DNA of 64,000 bases, taken from an uncultured Rubritalea sp. Its GTDB lineage: Bacteria > Verrucomicrobiota > Verrucomicrobiia > Verrucomicrobiales > Akkermansiaceae. The stretch covers positions 1 through 64,000 of the forward strand of contig CAKZNV010000248.1 in the NCBI GenBank assembly GCA_937132085.1. The letters run 5' to 3'. A program made the translations under genes and the position numbers. This document shows, in pieces, positions 7,944-17,738 of the stretch; position 1 is the first letter of the stretch; each line of letters begins with the position of its first letter. The notes under the pieces were generated by a model. The model saw nothing but the letters and a program-made list of their open reading frames with translations, had not been told where the DNA came from and did no database searches.

Positions 7944-9623
7944 ATGAAATACCTTTTATTCTTACTTTTCACCATCACAGCAAATGCTGATGAAGCCGCT
8001 AAATCTATTTTTAACGGCAAAGACCTCACAGGCTGGAAGGTCGAGTGCCTCAAACCTGATAATAAGAAAAGCTACTGGAGCGCTAAGGACGGAGCCATCA
8101 CCTTAGATACTAAAGGAGACACCAAACACGACTACGTTTGGCTCACCTATGAGAAAGAACTCAGCGCCTTCGAACTCACACTTAAAGTCCGCAGCATCCG
8201 TAAAACTGCAGGAAACTCAGGAGTGCAGATTCGCTCACGATACACAGATCTGGGCCCCGACTCTAAGAAAAGCCATTATCTAAATGGCCCTCAGATCGAC
8301 ATTCACCCACCGACACCCTATCGCGTGGGACTCATCTACGACGAAACAATGGGCATCCAGAGATGGATCTACCCAAGCATGAAAAACTGGGCAATTCAAC
8401 CTACAGACGCTCCTCACATCTGGTCATGGCAGAGCTTAAACGATGACGGCAGCTACTCTACGATTACTAATGCAGACAAACCGACAGCAGCTCATCCACT
8501 AGCAGCAGAAGATATCAAGCAAGGCTGGAATTCCCTCAAGATCCGTGCTCAAGGCAACCAAATCCAAACTTGGCTCAATGGTCACCCCGTCACTAACTTC
8601 GATGGTAAAATAGATCTTAACACAGAGTTCCATAAGAAATACAAAGTCGGTCAATCAGGCAGAATCTCCCTCCAACTTCATGCTGGCGACGATCTAGCGC
8701 TACAATTCAAAGACATCATGCTAGAAAACCTAGCGGCTCAAACCAAGCAGGCATCTATCACAGTAGACGAAAAAACGCTAAAAGGAGAACTCGTCATCAC
8801 CAAAGAAAATAGATCACGAGTGGCGCTATTCGTCTCCGGATCTGGACCGACCGACAGAGATGGCAACACAGTAGGAATGCCAGGAAAGAACAACAGCCTA
8901 AAGTATCTTTCCGAATTCCTCAACGATGGCGGCATTTCCACCCTCAGAGTCGACAAGCGTGGAGTAGCTCAGAGCGCTGATGCTAAGATTAAAGAAGAAG
9001 ACCTGAGGTTCACCACCTACGTCGATGACATCGGCCACTGGATACAATTCCTCAAAACCCAAGGCTTCTCTGAAATCATCTTAATCGGACACAGTGAAGG
9101 AACATTAGCAGCAACACTCGCAGCAAAGGACGAAGCAGTTATAAACCTAGTCACTATAGCTGGAGCAGGCAGACCAGCTGGAGACATCCTCAAGAGTCAG
9201 CTCAAACCGCAGCTGCCTGACGAGCTATACAAGCAAGCTGAGATAGTCATCTCTGATCTAACAGAAGGTAAACTAGTCAAGAATCCTCCAGCTTCATTAT
9301 TATCAATATTCAGACCAAGCGCGCAGCCCTACCTTATCTCTTGGCTTAAATATGATCCAGCCAAGGAAATCGCTAAACTCAATATGCCAACCCTCATTAT
9401 CCGAGGAACTACAGATTTACAGGTTACAGAAGAAGACGCAAAACTACTAAATGCCAGCGCAAAAAATAGTCACCTTATAGTCATCCCAGGCATGAACCAT
9501 GTTCTCAAAAAAGTAGCAGGCAACATGCAAACACAATTCCCCTCCTACGTTGACCCAAAACTCCCACTTCACGAAGAACTCGGTAAGGCTGTGTTAGATT
9601 TCTCACTCAAGACGAATAAATAG
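7944..9623 (+). CDS. Secreted fusion of DUF1080 (3-keto-disaccharide hydrolase-type) and alpha/beta hydrolase domains
   Basis: From the ATG at 7944 the product has 559 residues and a short signal peptide (MKYLLFLLFTITANA). An ATG nine codons upstream would spoil the signal peptide. Residues about 20-262 are a DUF1080/3-keto-disaccharide hydrolase-type jelly roll (FNGKDLTGWK, SGVQIRS, GWNSLKIRAQGNQIQTWLNG). Residues about 275-550 are an alpha/beta hydrolase with an oxyanion-type SGSGPTDRDG, nucleophile S384 in GHSEG, and probable Asp (RGTTDLQ) and His (GMNHVL) partners. The two parts may together cleave and deacylate a glycan, but that is inference. Two small membrane proteins follow within 25 bases each. 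Confidence 0.8.
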   Translation: MKYLLFLLFTITANADEAAKSIFNGKDLTGWKVECLKPDNKKSYWSAKDGAITLDTKGDTKHDYVWLTYEKELSAFELTLKVRSIRKTAGNSGVQIRSRYTDLGPDSKKSHYLNGPQIDIHPPTPYRVGLIYDETMGIQRWIYPSMKNWAIQPTDAPHIWSWQSLNDDGSYSTITNADKPTAAHPLAAEDIKQGWNSLKIRAQGNQIQTWLNGHPVTNFDGKIDLNTEFHKKYKVGQSGRISLQLHAGDDLALQFKDIMLENLAAQTKQASITVDEKTLKGELVITKENRSRVALFVSGSGPTDRDGNTVGMPGKNNSLKYLSEFLNDGGISTLRVDKRGVAQSADAKIKEEDLRFTTYVDDIGHWIQFLKTQGFSEIILIGHSEGTLAATLAAKDEAVINLVTIAGAGRPAGDILKSQLKPQLPDELYKQAEIVISDLTEGKLVKNPPASLLSIFRPSAQPYLISWLKYDPAKEIAKLNMPTLIIRGTTDLQVTEEDAKLLNASAKNSHLIVIPGMNHVLKKVAGNMQTQFPSYVDPKLPLHEELGKAVLDFSLKTNK

Positions 9624-9638
9624 AAAATCAATCATTTC

Positions 9639-9923
9639 ATGAGCGCAAACAAAACACTACTAGGCCTGATCATCGTTTTCGTAGTTTACCTAGCTCTTAA
9701 TGTTGTTTGTGTGATCCTCCCCTACATCCCAGGCTCTGATATCTTTATACTTTTCGGAATCGTAGGTCCCATCATCATGTGTCTTCTTTGCTTCGCCTTA
9801 CTCAGCCAAACCCCATTAAAAGGTTCTAGTTTCTGGATACCCGCCATACTCTTCTCATTCTCCTACCTGTCACTAGGTTTTCTCACCCTGAGTATTAGTA
9901 TAGCCATGTATGCCTCAGTTTAG
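9639..9923 (+). CDS. Small integral membrane protein
   Basis: A 94-residue protein that is almost entirely hydrophobic, with three likely transmembrane segments (about 7-29, 33-54 and 63-90). It starts 15 bases after the hydrolase fusion and ends 22 bases before the next gene, so it is probably in the same transcript. No family recognised. Confidence 0.55.
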   Translation: MSANKTLLGLIIVFVVYLALNVVCVILPYIPGSDIFILFGIVGPIIMCLLCFALLSQTPLKGSSFWIPAILFSFSYLSLGFLTLSISIAMYASV

Positions 9924-9945
9924 AACCTCACAAACATAACCTCAA

Positions 9946-10776
9946 ATGCCCCAATCAAAGCTAAACAAGCTACTCAACATTCGAGTAACTCTTACTACCA
10001 GCCTACTTATCGCAGGCGTTTTCACTTGGGCATATCTTCTCATGAAGAGATCTATGTATCGAAACTATGAGAACTATGCTGGTGAATTCTACGGTGGATA
10101 CTCTCCACCTGAGCTTAGGTTACTAGAGCTCTATCCTGTCCAGGTCTCGTTAGCAGCTATTCTATTCGTTGCCATCTACTTATGGATTGAATCGATACGC
10201 TCTCATGTATGTAATTGGCGTCGATTCTTCTCAACTATCATTTCAGCTCTATTGATACCGTTCCTAGCTGCATTTTTAGTGCTTCAGTTTGGTGACAAGC
10301 TCTTCAAAGAAAAACATCCTCCTGTCGTGAAAATTCAAGCGTTCAGATTCGGTGAATACGGAACATTTCTCAATAACGCTGACAAAATCACCCTCTACTC
10401 GCTCTTTCCTCTTCCAGAGCAGAACGAGCAATTAGACTCTAAAATATATTTTCAAGGTCACTTTACTTTTGGATCAATCGACATTTCAGAAAAAAGCCAA
10501 ATCACAGATATTTGGGCAGACCTACAAGGCCGAATCAATTCAGCTAGTAACCCTGGTGAATTTATCTGTTTCAACCCACGTCACGGAATAAGAGCATACA
10601 ACGGCGAAGAACACATCGACTACCTAATCTGCTTTCAATGCCTCCGCCTCTATATCTATGAAGGAACCGATGGAAAACTCACCAGATTACTCCTTGAAGG
10701 TGAACGAGAAAACAAACTACTCAACAACATCCTCGATAAAGCAGGAATTAATAGAGACACACCAAAACGGCCTTAA
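9946..10776 (+). CDS. Membrane-anchored hypothetical protein
   Basis: A 276-residue protein with three hydrophobic segments in the first half (about 14-32, 60-80 and 92-116), then a soluble domain of about 150 residues with no obvious motif. The soluble part has a CFNPRHGIRAYNGEEHIDYLICFQCLR stretch broken by hydrophobic pairs, suggesting a compact alpha/beta fold. It is the last gene of a probable three-gene transcript with the hydrolase fusion. Function unknown. Confidence 0.55.
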   Translation: MPQSKLNKLLNIRVTLTTSLLIAGVFTWAYLLMKRSMYRNYENYAGEFYGGYSPPELRLLELYPVQVSLAAILFVAIYLWIESIRSHVCNWRRFFSTIISALLIPFLAAFLVLQFGDKLFKEKHPPVVKIQAFRFGEYGTFLNNADKITLYSLFPLPEQNEQLDSKIYFQGHFTFGSIDISEKSQITDIWADLQGRINSASNPGEFICFNPRHGIRAYNGEEHIDYLICFQCLRLYIYEGTDGKLTRLLLEGERENKLLNNILDKAGINRDTPKRP

Positions 10777-10795
10777 AATCTCAGCTCCTTAGGCA

Positions 10796-10821
10796 CAAAA
10801 AAGACACTCTATTGAGTGCCT
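10796..10821 (-). terminator. Intrinsic terminator, probably serving both converging genes
   Basis: AGACACTC at 10802-10809 pairs with GAGTGCCT at 10814-10821 (one G-U) around a TATT loop. On the minus strand it is followed by six T (10796-10801), giving a clear terminator for the thioredoxin-like gene. On the plus strand the hairpin is followed only by TTAAAATATT, a weaker stop for the upstream membrane protein gene. Confidence 0.75.
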
Positions 10822-10879
10822 TTAAAATATTAATTTCATCTAGTTCCGCATTGCAGCCAAACTAGCGGCAACTGTGTGA

Positions 10880-11359
10880 TTACTTAAATTCTTTAGTGAA
10901 CACACGATCTACCTGAGGAAGCATGCGACCAGCAATACCTTTACCGCGGAGAATAAGGTCCTCATCGATGATGTAGATAAGTGGAGTTCCTGTATTCTCA
11001 TTGATCTTTCTTAGTGATGAAATCTTCTTCTTTGAGACTTTTAGATAAGGAAAAGGCAGCTTAGACCCAACTGATCTGATGTCAGCAGAACCATCACTTT
11101 CGCTCACGTAAATGAGCGTGAACTTATCTGAGTGCTTCTGCCACTTTTTATGGAATTGAACTATTTGAGGCTTAAATTGCTTACAATGTGGACAATGCTT
11201 GTTCCCAAAATAAAGAATCACATACTTCTTAGACTTCAAACTCGTCTTTTTGCTCAGATTCTTCTCAATCTGAGTAAATGTGTTAGCTGGCGCCTTTTTG
11301 TCAGCAGCCATACCAGATAAACTAAAAGCTAGAGTCAGTAGTGTGAATAAAATCTTCAT
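10880..11359 (-). CDS. Exported thioredoxin-like protein
   Basis: A 159-residue protein with a signal peptide (MKILFTLLTLAFSLSGMAA) and a thioredoxin fold. The redox motif is CPHC (C56 and C59) preceded by YFGNKH, and the cis-proline region appears as NTGTPLIYIIDED. Cytoplasmic thioredoxin has CGPC; CPHC is typical of periplasmic DsbA-like oxidants, though the short length and the region after CPHC look more like TlpA/thioredoxin-like proteins. A role in disulfide handling in the periplasm is likely. Monocistronic, with its own terminator. Confidence 0.78.
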   Translation of the reverse strand: MKILFTLLTLAFSLSGMAADKKAPANTFTQIEKNLSKKTSLKSKKYVILYFGNKHCPHCKQFKPQIVQFHKKWQKHSDKFTLIYVSESDGSADIRSVGSKLPFPYLKVSKKKISSLRKINENTGTPLIYIIDEDLILRGKGIAGRMLPQVDRVFTKEFK

Positions 11360-11514
11360 GTGACAGCAATGTGATCCAGAGCCAGTATTGTCAAGAACCT
11401 AGCTAAATTATGACTTAAATTCCACCTTACTCATCATCTTCCTATTACATCGAATTTTCTGTCATACCAATAAGTAGTTTAAAATGTCATTAAGCCCAGT
11501 ATTCGCAACAACCA

Positions 11515-13765
<2,251 letters not shown>

Positions 13766-13772
13766 TTCTCAG

Positions 13773-13800
13773 TGATTTGAAATTTGTGATTTGAAATTTG
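13773..13800 (+). repeat. Exact 14-base tandem duplication
   Basis: TGATTTGAAATTTG occurs twice back to back (13773-13786 and 13787-13800) just after the icd stop. An inverted CAAATTTCAAA is at about 13840-13850. The reverse complement resembles the repeat at 59919-59952. Confidence 0.8.
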
Positions 13801-13847
13801 AAATAAATCATCCTCGAATCACAAAGCCCTACCACTAACCAAATTTC

Positions 13848-13882
13848 AAAGCCTCGTCAGTCAATCTGGCGAGGCTTTTTTC
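13848..13882 (+). terminator. Intrinsic terminator downstream of icd
   Basis: AAAGCCTCG at 13848-13856 and CGAGGCTTT at 13870-13878 form a stem around a 13-base loop, with T continuing to 13881. It stands about 85 bases past the icd stop and before the repeat elements. Confidence 0.9.
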
Positions 13883-13894
13883 ATCATCCCCAGC

Positions 13895-13950
13895 TTTCTC
13901 CAACGGAGAAATTTATACCAGACGGGGGAAAGGCAACGCCGCATCCCCCG
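13895..13950. repeat. Two adjacent strong hairpins, probable extragenic palindromic element
   Basis: Hairpin 1 pairs TTTCTCC (13895-13901) with GGAGAAA (13905-13911) around AAC. Hairpin 2 pairs CGGGGGA (13923-13929) with TCCCCCG (13944-13950) and has an inner stem GGC-AAC-GCC (13932-13940). The region 13766-13991 holds no convincing gene: this element, the tandem repeat and the icd terminator fill it. A similar but decayed element occurs at 56484-56604. Confidence 0.7.
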
Positions 13951-13991
13951 GTAACAGCATAGAATCAAGTCGTTCGCTGAAAGTGAACTTT

Positions 13992-14216
13992 ATGCGGTTT
14001 GACCATGGATACGATAGCGAGGCTAGTCTGAGAAATAACATACCCCATTTCCCTCCTTTCATCTTGCAGGTTTACACTGAATACCAAGTCCATCGTTTCC
14101 GAGAGGCTCTCGGCGTTCGCTCATCTAACGAACAATTCTATACACTCAAAATCTACCAAGACAACTCACTCTACGGAGTGTCTCCCGTCTATCTTCATGT
14201 GCCCACCCCTGAATAA
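13992..14216 (+). CDS. Short hypothetical protein, doubtful
   Basis: An open frame of 74 codons from ATG 13992 (a GTG at 13983 is also in frame). It has no signal peptide or recognised motif; the sequence has mixed composition (for example FPPFILQVYTEYQVHRF). It stands 11 bases before the first GNAT gene and directly after the palindromic element. It could be a real small gene or a chance frame in a former repeat; I lean only weakly to coding. Confidence 0.25.
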   Translation: MRFDHGYDSEASLRNNIPHFPPFILQVYTEYQVHRFREALGVRSSNEQFYTLKIYQDNSLYGVSPVYLHVPTPE

Positions 14217-14227
14217 CTCCTTTTAAA

Positions 14228-14653
14228 ATGATCAATATTAGAAATGCTACAATTAGCGACAGCGAACAACTTCTTTCATTAGCCAAAAAGCTGGCCACTT
14301 CGTTTGAGGTTGAAGAATCGGGATTTCAATCGGTATTCACTGAAATGCTAGAGCTGAATCATGTTGCAGTCGCTGTAGCAGAGGAAGACAATCAACTCAT
14401 CGGCTATGTGTTAGGTGGCTATCGACCTTGTTTCTATGCCAGCGGAAATGTTGCTTTCGTAGAGGAAATCCTTGTTCATGAAGATTTTAGAACTCAATCT
14501 ATAGGGAGACGATTAATGGCTCATGTTGAAGACTGGGCACAAACTAAAGGCTGTAGACTGGTCTCCTTAGCTACCCGAAGAGCAGCTCCATTCTATCTAG
14601 CAATCGGTTACAAGGACTCTGCCACCTATTTCAAGAAAGACTTAAATCCATGA
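14228..14653 (+). CDS. GNAT-family N-acetyltransferase
   Basis: A 141-residue acetyltransferase with the GNAT fold. The motif A region is visible as FVEEILVHEDFRTQSIGRRLMAHVE (about residues 77-101), containing the acetyl-CoA loop Q-S-I-G-R-R in place of the usual Q-x-x-G-x-G. The later segment AAPFYLAIGYKDS corresponds to motif B. The substrate is unknown. Its stop overlaps the next gene's start (ATGA), so the two GNAT genes are translationally coupled. Confidence 0.8.
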   Translation: MINIRNATISDSEQLLSLAKKLATSFEVEESGFQSVFTEMLELNHVAVAVAEEDNQLIGYVLGGYRPCFYASGNVAFVEEILVHEDFRTQSIGRRLMAHVEDWAQTKGCRLVSLATRRAAPFYLAIGYKDSATYFKKDLNP

Positions 14654-15093
14654 AGATCGAACCAGCAAAAGAAGAGCAGCTAAAAGAACTGTTTGAGATT
14701 CATAAACTATGCTTTAAGACTCAGATTGAAGAAATCTGGGGCTGGGACGAGGATTGGCAATGGAACTATTTCAACGAAGAATGGAACAATAGTGAATGGA
14801 GAATTCTCACAGAGAACGAAACGATCATTGGCTACCTCGTCTGGACCATGAAGCCAGATCACCTCTATCTGCAAAACATCTGTTTCCTCCCAGATCATCA
14901 GGGCAAAGGCCTTGGTAAATCCACGATGGCCTATATAGAAAAACTAGCCTCTGACAGAAGTTTCCCTGTTAAACTCTCTACATTTCGCACCAATGACAGA
15001 GTGCTTAAATTCTACCAAGACCTAGGCTACAAAATCACCGAGAAAGTCGAAACCGGCTATCGTCTAAGCAACGAACATAAGCAAGCCAACTGA
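14650..15093 (+). CDS. GNAT-family N-acetyltransferase
   Basis: A 147-residue protein with the GNAT motif LQNICFLPDHQGKGLGKSTMAYIEK (about residues 77-101), where Q-G-K-G-L-G is the acetyl-CoA-binding loop, and KFYQDLGYKI near the end. The N-terminal half has a WGWDEDWQWNYFNEEW stretch very rich in tryptophan. It overlaps the preceding GNAT by four bases and precedes the P-loop gene by 4 bases, so the three form one operon. Sequence does not show the substrate. Confidence 0.82.
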   Translation: MKIEPAKEEQLKELFEIHKLCFKTQIEEIWGWDEDWQWNYFNEEWNNSEWRILTENETIIGYLVWTMKPDHLYLQNICFLPDHQGKGLGKSTMAYIEKLASDRSFPVKLSTFRTNDRVLKFYQDLGYKITEKVETGYRLSNEHKQAN

Positions 15094-15097
15094 TTCT

Positions 15098-15631
15098 ATG
15101 AACGAACAGATTAACAAAATCATGATCATCGGCTGTTGTGGAGCTGGCAAGTCCACGCTTTCTTTCAAGCTCGCCGAGCACTTTGACTTGCCCTTAATCC
15201 ACCTAGATCGACTCTTCTGGAAATCTGGCTGGGTCGAATCTGAACGAGATGAATGGATTGCTAAGCATCAGGAAATCATCGACCAAGATCAATGGATCAT
15301 CGATGGAAATTACAGCTCAACCATGTCAGAACGCCTCGAAAAGGCTGACCTTGTGATCTGCATGGATCTACCACGCTGGAAATGCTTGTGGGGAATACTC
15401 AAACGCAGAATCAAGTATCAAGGCACAACAAGGCCAGACATGACCGAAGGGTGTCCAGAACGTCTGGACTGGGAATTCACCAAGTATGTCTGGGATTTCC
15501 AACGAGACCAACGCCCTGCTATCCTCAAAAAACTAGCCCCATTCAAAGATAAGAAAACCATTCACATGGTAAACAGCAGAAAAGAAGCGAACGCCTTGCT
15601 GAATACCATTTTAGAAGAAAACATCAAATAA
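15098..15631 (+). CDS. P-loop kinase-like protein (FlaR/adenylate kinase-like)
   Basis: A 177-residue nucleoside-kinase-like protein with a Walker A motif GCCGAGKS (12-19). The sequence HLDRLFWKSGWVE, then IIDGNYSSTM and LVICMDLPRWKCLWG matches the family often annotated as DNA topology modulation protein FlaR or AAA family ATPase. Its biochemical role is not settled; phosphorylation of a small molecule is plausible from the kinase fold. Third gene of a compact operon with two acetyltransferases. Confidence 0.75.
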   Translation: MNEQINKIMIIGCCGAGKSTLSFKLAEHFDLPLIHLDRLFWKSGWVESERDEWIAKHQEIIDQDQWIIDGNYSSTMSERLEKADLVICMDLPRWKCLWGILKRRIKYQGTTRPDMTEGCPERLDWEFTKYVWDFQRDQRPAILKKLAPFKDKKTIHMVNSRKEANALLNTILEENIK

Positions 15632-15704
15632 CCGTCCACTTTCAGATAAAAACTGAAGTAAAGACAGGCTTGTCAGAGCTAGAGTTATGGAGTAGGTAGT
15701 AAAT

Positions 15705-16244
15705 ATGCTTCGGTTCACATTTATTATTGGCTACGGAATTTTATTGATGAGCTTGATCGCCGTAGTGGCAATCAAGGTGATCTCTCTTGGTCAGAACGCC
15801 TCTTGGGGAGAAAGCCCTATGGTGGACTGTTCTCGCGTATTGGATCGCTTTATCTCTAACCCTTCGAACATCAAATGGATCCTGCTTTCCGTCATCGCTT
15901 TTGTAGGACTTTGGGTTTATGCCCTCCACACTATCGCCAAGCGTTCTCCAATGTGGGAAAAAACTTGGGTCAAGACTCTCACTGTAGGTTGTGGCATCAT
16001 GATGTGCTTTTTCATCATCCTAGCGATCGTTGGCTTCATGGCTAACTTCACATCTGGAATCATAAAAGAGACTGCAGCTCGTATTGCAGGCTTAATGAGC
16101 TCACCAGTGATCATGGAGGCTAGTTTCTTCTTTATCGGCCTCACACTCCTCTTCACCTACAATATCTTCCGCAGAAAGCTCGACGGTGATGACTTTGTAG
16201 AGATGGAAATCCCAGATCACATCAACAATTCAGAGGTGAAATAA
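15705..16244 (+). CDS. Integral membrane protein of unknown function
   Basis: A 179-residue protein with four hydrophobic segments (about 5-27, 55-75, 88-115 and 132-152), ending in an acidic tail. The spacing resembles small DUF2975-type membrane proteins, but no diagnostic motif is visible. It starts 73 bases after the kinase-like gene, so it may have its own transcript. A start without Shine-Dalgarno sequence is used. Confidence 0.6.
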   Translation: MLRFTFIIGYGILLMSLIAVVAIKVISLGQNASWGESPMVDCSRVLDRFISNPSNIKWILLSVIAFVGLWVYALHTIAKRSPMWEKTWVKTLTVGCGIMMCFFIILAIVGFMANFTSGIIKETAARIAGLMSSPVIMEASFFFIGLTLLFTYNIFRRKLDGDDFVEMEIPDHINNSEVK

Positions 16245-16288
16245 TCACTTTTCAGTGTAACATAATTAGGCTGAACTATTTTTTCACC

Positions 16289-16427
16289 ACTGATTACACT
16301 GATTACACTGATTTCAAACTGTCCTCGACATGATGAAACAATGAAAATTTGAGGATTAAAGGATACCAATAAATCTAAAAACTATTAATAAGCTGAACCC
16401 AATCAGTCTAAAATCAGTGCAATCAGT
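16289..16427. repeat. Inverted arms of ACTGATT words
   Basis: The left arm (16289-16313) is three tandem copies of ACTGATTAC or ACTGATT. The right arm (16401-16427) holds AATCAGT three times, the inverted form. Arms match as ACTGATT-x-CACTGATT and then diverge. The 87 bases between them carry no recognisable gene. The intergenic span 16245-16525 contains nothing else I can identify. Confidence 0.6.
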
Positions 16428-16525
16428 AGGAATCTATCAGACTAGGCCATAAAACTCTTAATATTAAAAAGTAATGAATGCGCCAGTTTCCTACTCAATT
16501 AGTGACGGAAGCCTTATTAAATAAA

Positions 16526-16987
16526 TCATTCTTCAGAAGAGAGTAATCGTCCATCGGCTTGGATCGCTTTCCAGCCGCTGTAGATGACATAAACGTCATC
16601 GTGAATCCTGTTACTGATTAGCTTCTTACGAATGTAGTGACTGCTTCCACAGGCATCAGTTTCACAAAAAACCACTACTTTCTTGCTAGCCACTTTAGCC
16701 TGAAATATCTGCTGAGCGACCTTCTCTGAATCTTCATCCCAATGATCTTCTGAAATTTCTAAAGCTCCAGAAACCATCGTCTTACCAGGTTTACGACCTC
16801 TTGCATCAATCCAGATGACATCACCATTCCAGTCATCAAACACAGTGGAAACACAGATCTCATGTTCAGAAAGTAGCTCGGTCGAACACGGGATAGATCG
16901 ATCATACTCCCCTGCTATCATACGAGTCCCCAGCGCACAGACTACTGCGATACCTAGGAACACAAATGATTGACCAATCCAGCTCAT
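16526..16987 (-). CDS. Membrane-anchored rhodanese-like protein
   Basis: A 153-residue protein with one N-terminal hydrophobic segment (about 6-22) followed by a rhodanese-like domain. VIWIDARGRKP is the usual start of the fold (strand then Asp-Ala-Arg), and the active-site position is FCETDACGSSH with C108 as likely catalytic cysteine; the loop is longer and carries acidic residues where many rhodaneses have arginine or lysine. Sulfur transfer or redox sensing on the periplasmic side is possible. It begins 2 bases after the DUF1573 gene, so the two are an operon. Confidence 0.72.
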   Translation of the reverse strand: MSWIGQSFVFLGIAVVCALGTRMIAGEYDRSIPCSTELLSEHEICVSTVFDDWNGDVIWIDARGRKPGKTMVSGALEISEDHWDEDSEKVAQQIFQAKVASKKVVVFCETDACGSSHYIRKKLISNRIHDDVYVIYSGWKAIQADGRLLSSEE

Positions 16988-16989
16988 GA

Positions 16990-17691
16990 TTACTTTTTCT
17001 TAGGGCTAATGCTGACGAATATTTGAACCAGCTTAAATCGTTCGATCTCACAATCAGTGTAAAACTTTAACGGAGCAATAAATGCCTGATTCGTTTTCTT
17101 AGGGGTCACAGTGATTTTATATTCTTTACCAGCTTCCACGACTTCTAGCTTATAATCAAATGCTTCATTCCCACCATAGCCTATTTTGTGTTTCGTGATG
17201 TTAACTGGCTTCGTGTGATCTACTTTGATGTGAAATACCTTAGGCTCTAAAGCATCACCTAAAGTCCACTCCAGCGTCTCAACATCAGCTGAGATAACAA
17301 TAGGAATAGTCACTCTACATGTCAGCTGAATCGATGGATCAGCCGTCTTATCTTTATCAGTTCTGATGATGATCATCTTATCGATGGTGCCCTTGAAGTT
17401 CTCAAACTCCAGCTTGCCGATGATGATACCTTTATCACCTGGCTTAAAAACTAAGCTTTCAACTCCATCTGGCCTACGAATACGAGCGCCCATACAGGTG
17501 CAGGGTGCATCATACTCTACGATAGTTACCGTCTCCTTTGATTTATTCTCAAATGGAAACTCGATAAAGATCACCTTGGTATCTGGCTTGGTGGTAACTG
17601 CTTTCAGTTTCTTCTCAAATGTCAGCTCAGCTTGGCAAAATGACATTAAAACAGAAGAAACGAACAAAATTTCTAGTAACTTGCGGAACAT
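16990..17691 (-). CDS. DUF1573 domain protein, exported
   Basis: A 233-residue protein with a signal peptide (MFRKLLEILFVSSVLMSFCQA) and an N-terminal DUF1573-type immunoglobulin-like domain: FPFENKSKETVTIVEYDAPCTCMGA shows the typical C-x-C motif (CTC) at the turn, followed by PGDKG and a second beta domain of about 100 residues (VETLEWTLGDALEPKVFHI). Its role is unknown in the family; the same arrangement occurs in many PVC and Bacteroidetes genomes next to rhodanese or thiol proteins. First gene of a two-gene operon and divergent from the RNA methyltransferase gene (47 bases). Confidence 0.75.
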   Translation of the reverse strand: MFRKLLEILFVSSVLMSFCQAELTFEKKLKAVTTKPDTKVIFIEFPFENKSKETVTIVEYDAPCTCMGARIRRPDGVESLVFKPGDKGIIIGKLEFENFKGTIDKMIIIRTDKDKTADPSIQLTCRVTIPIVISADVETLEWTLGDALEPKVFHIKVDHTKPVNITKHKIGYGGNEAFDYKLEVVEAGKEYKITVTPKKTNQAFIAPLKFYTDCEIERFKLVQIFVSISPKKK

Positions 17692-17738
17692 GGCTACAAT
17701 ATAACGACAACCTGTAAGAAAGCCAACAAATTCATTTC

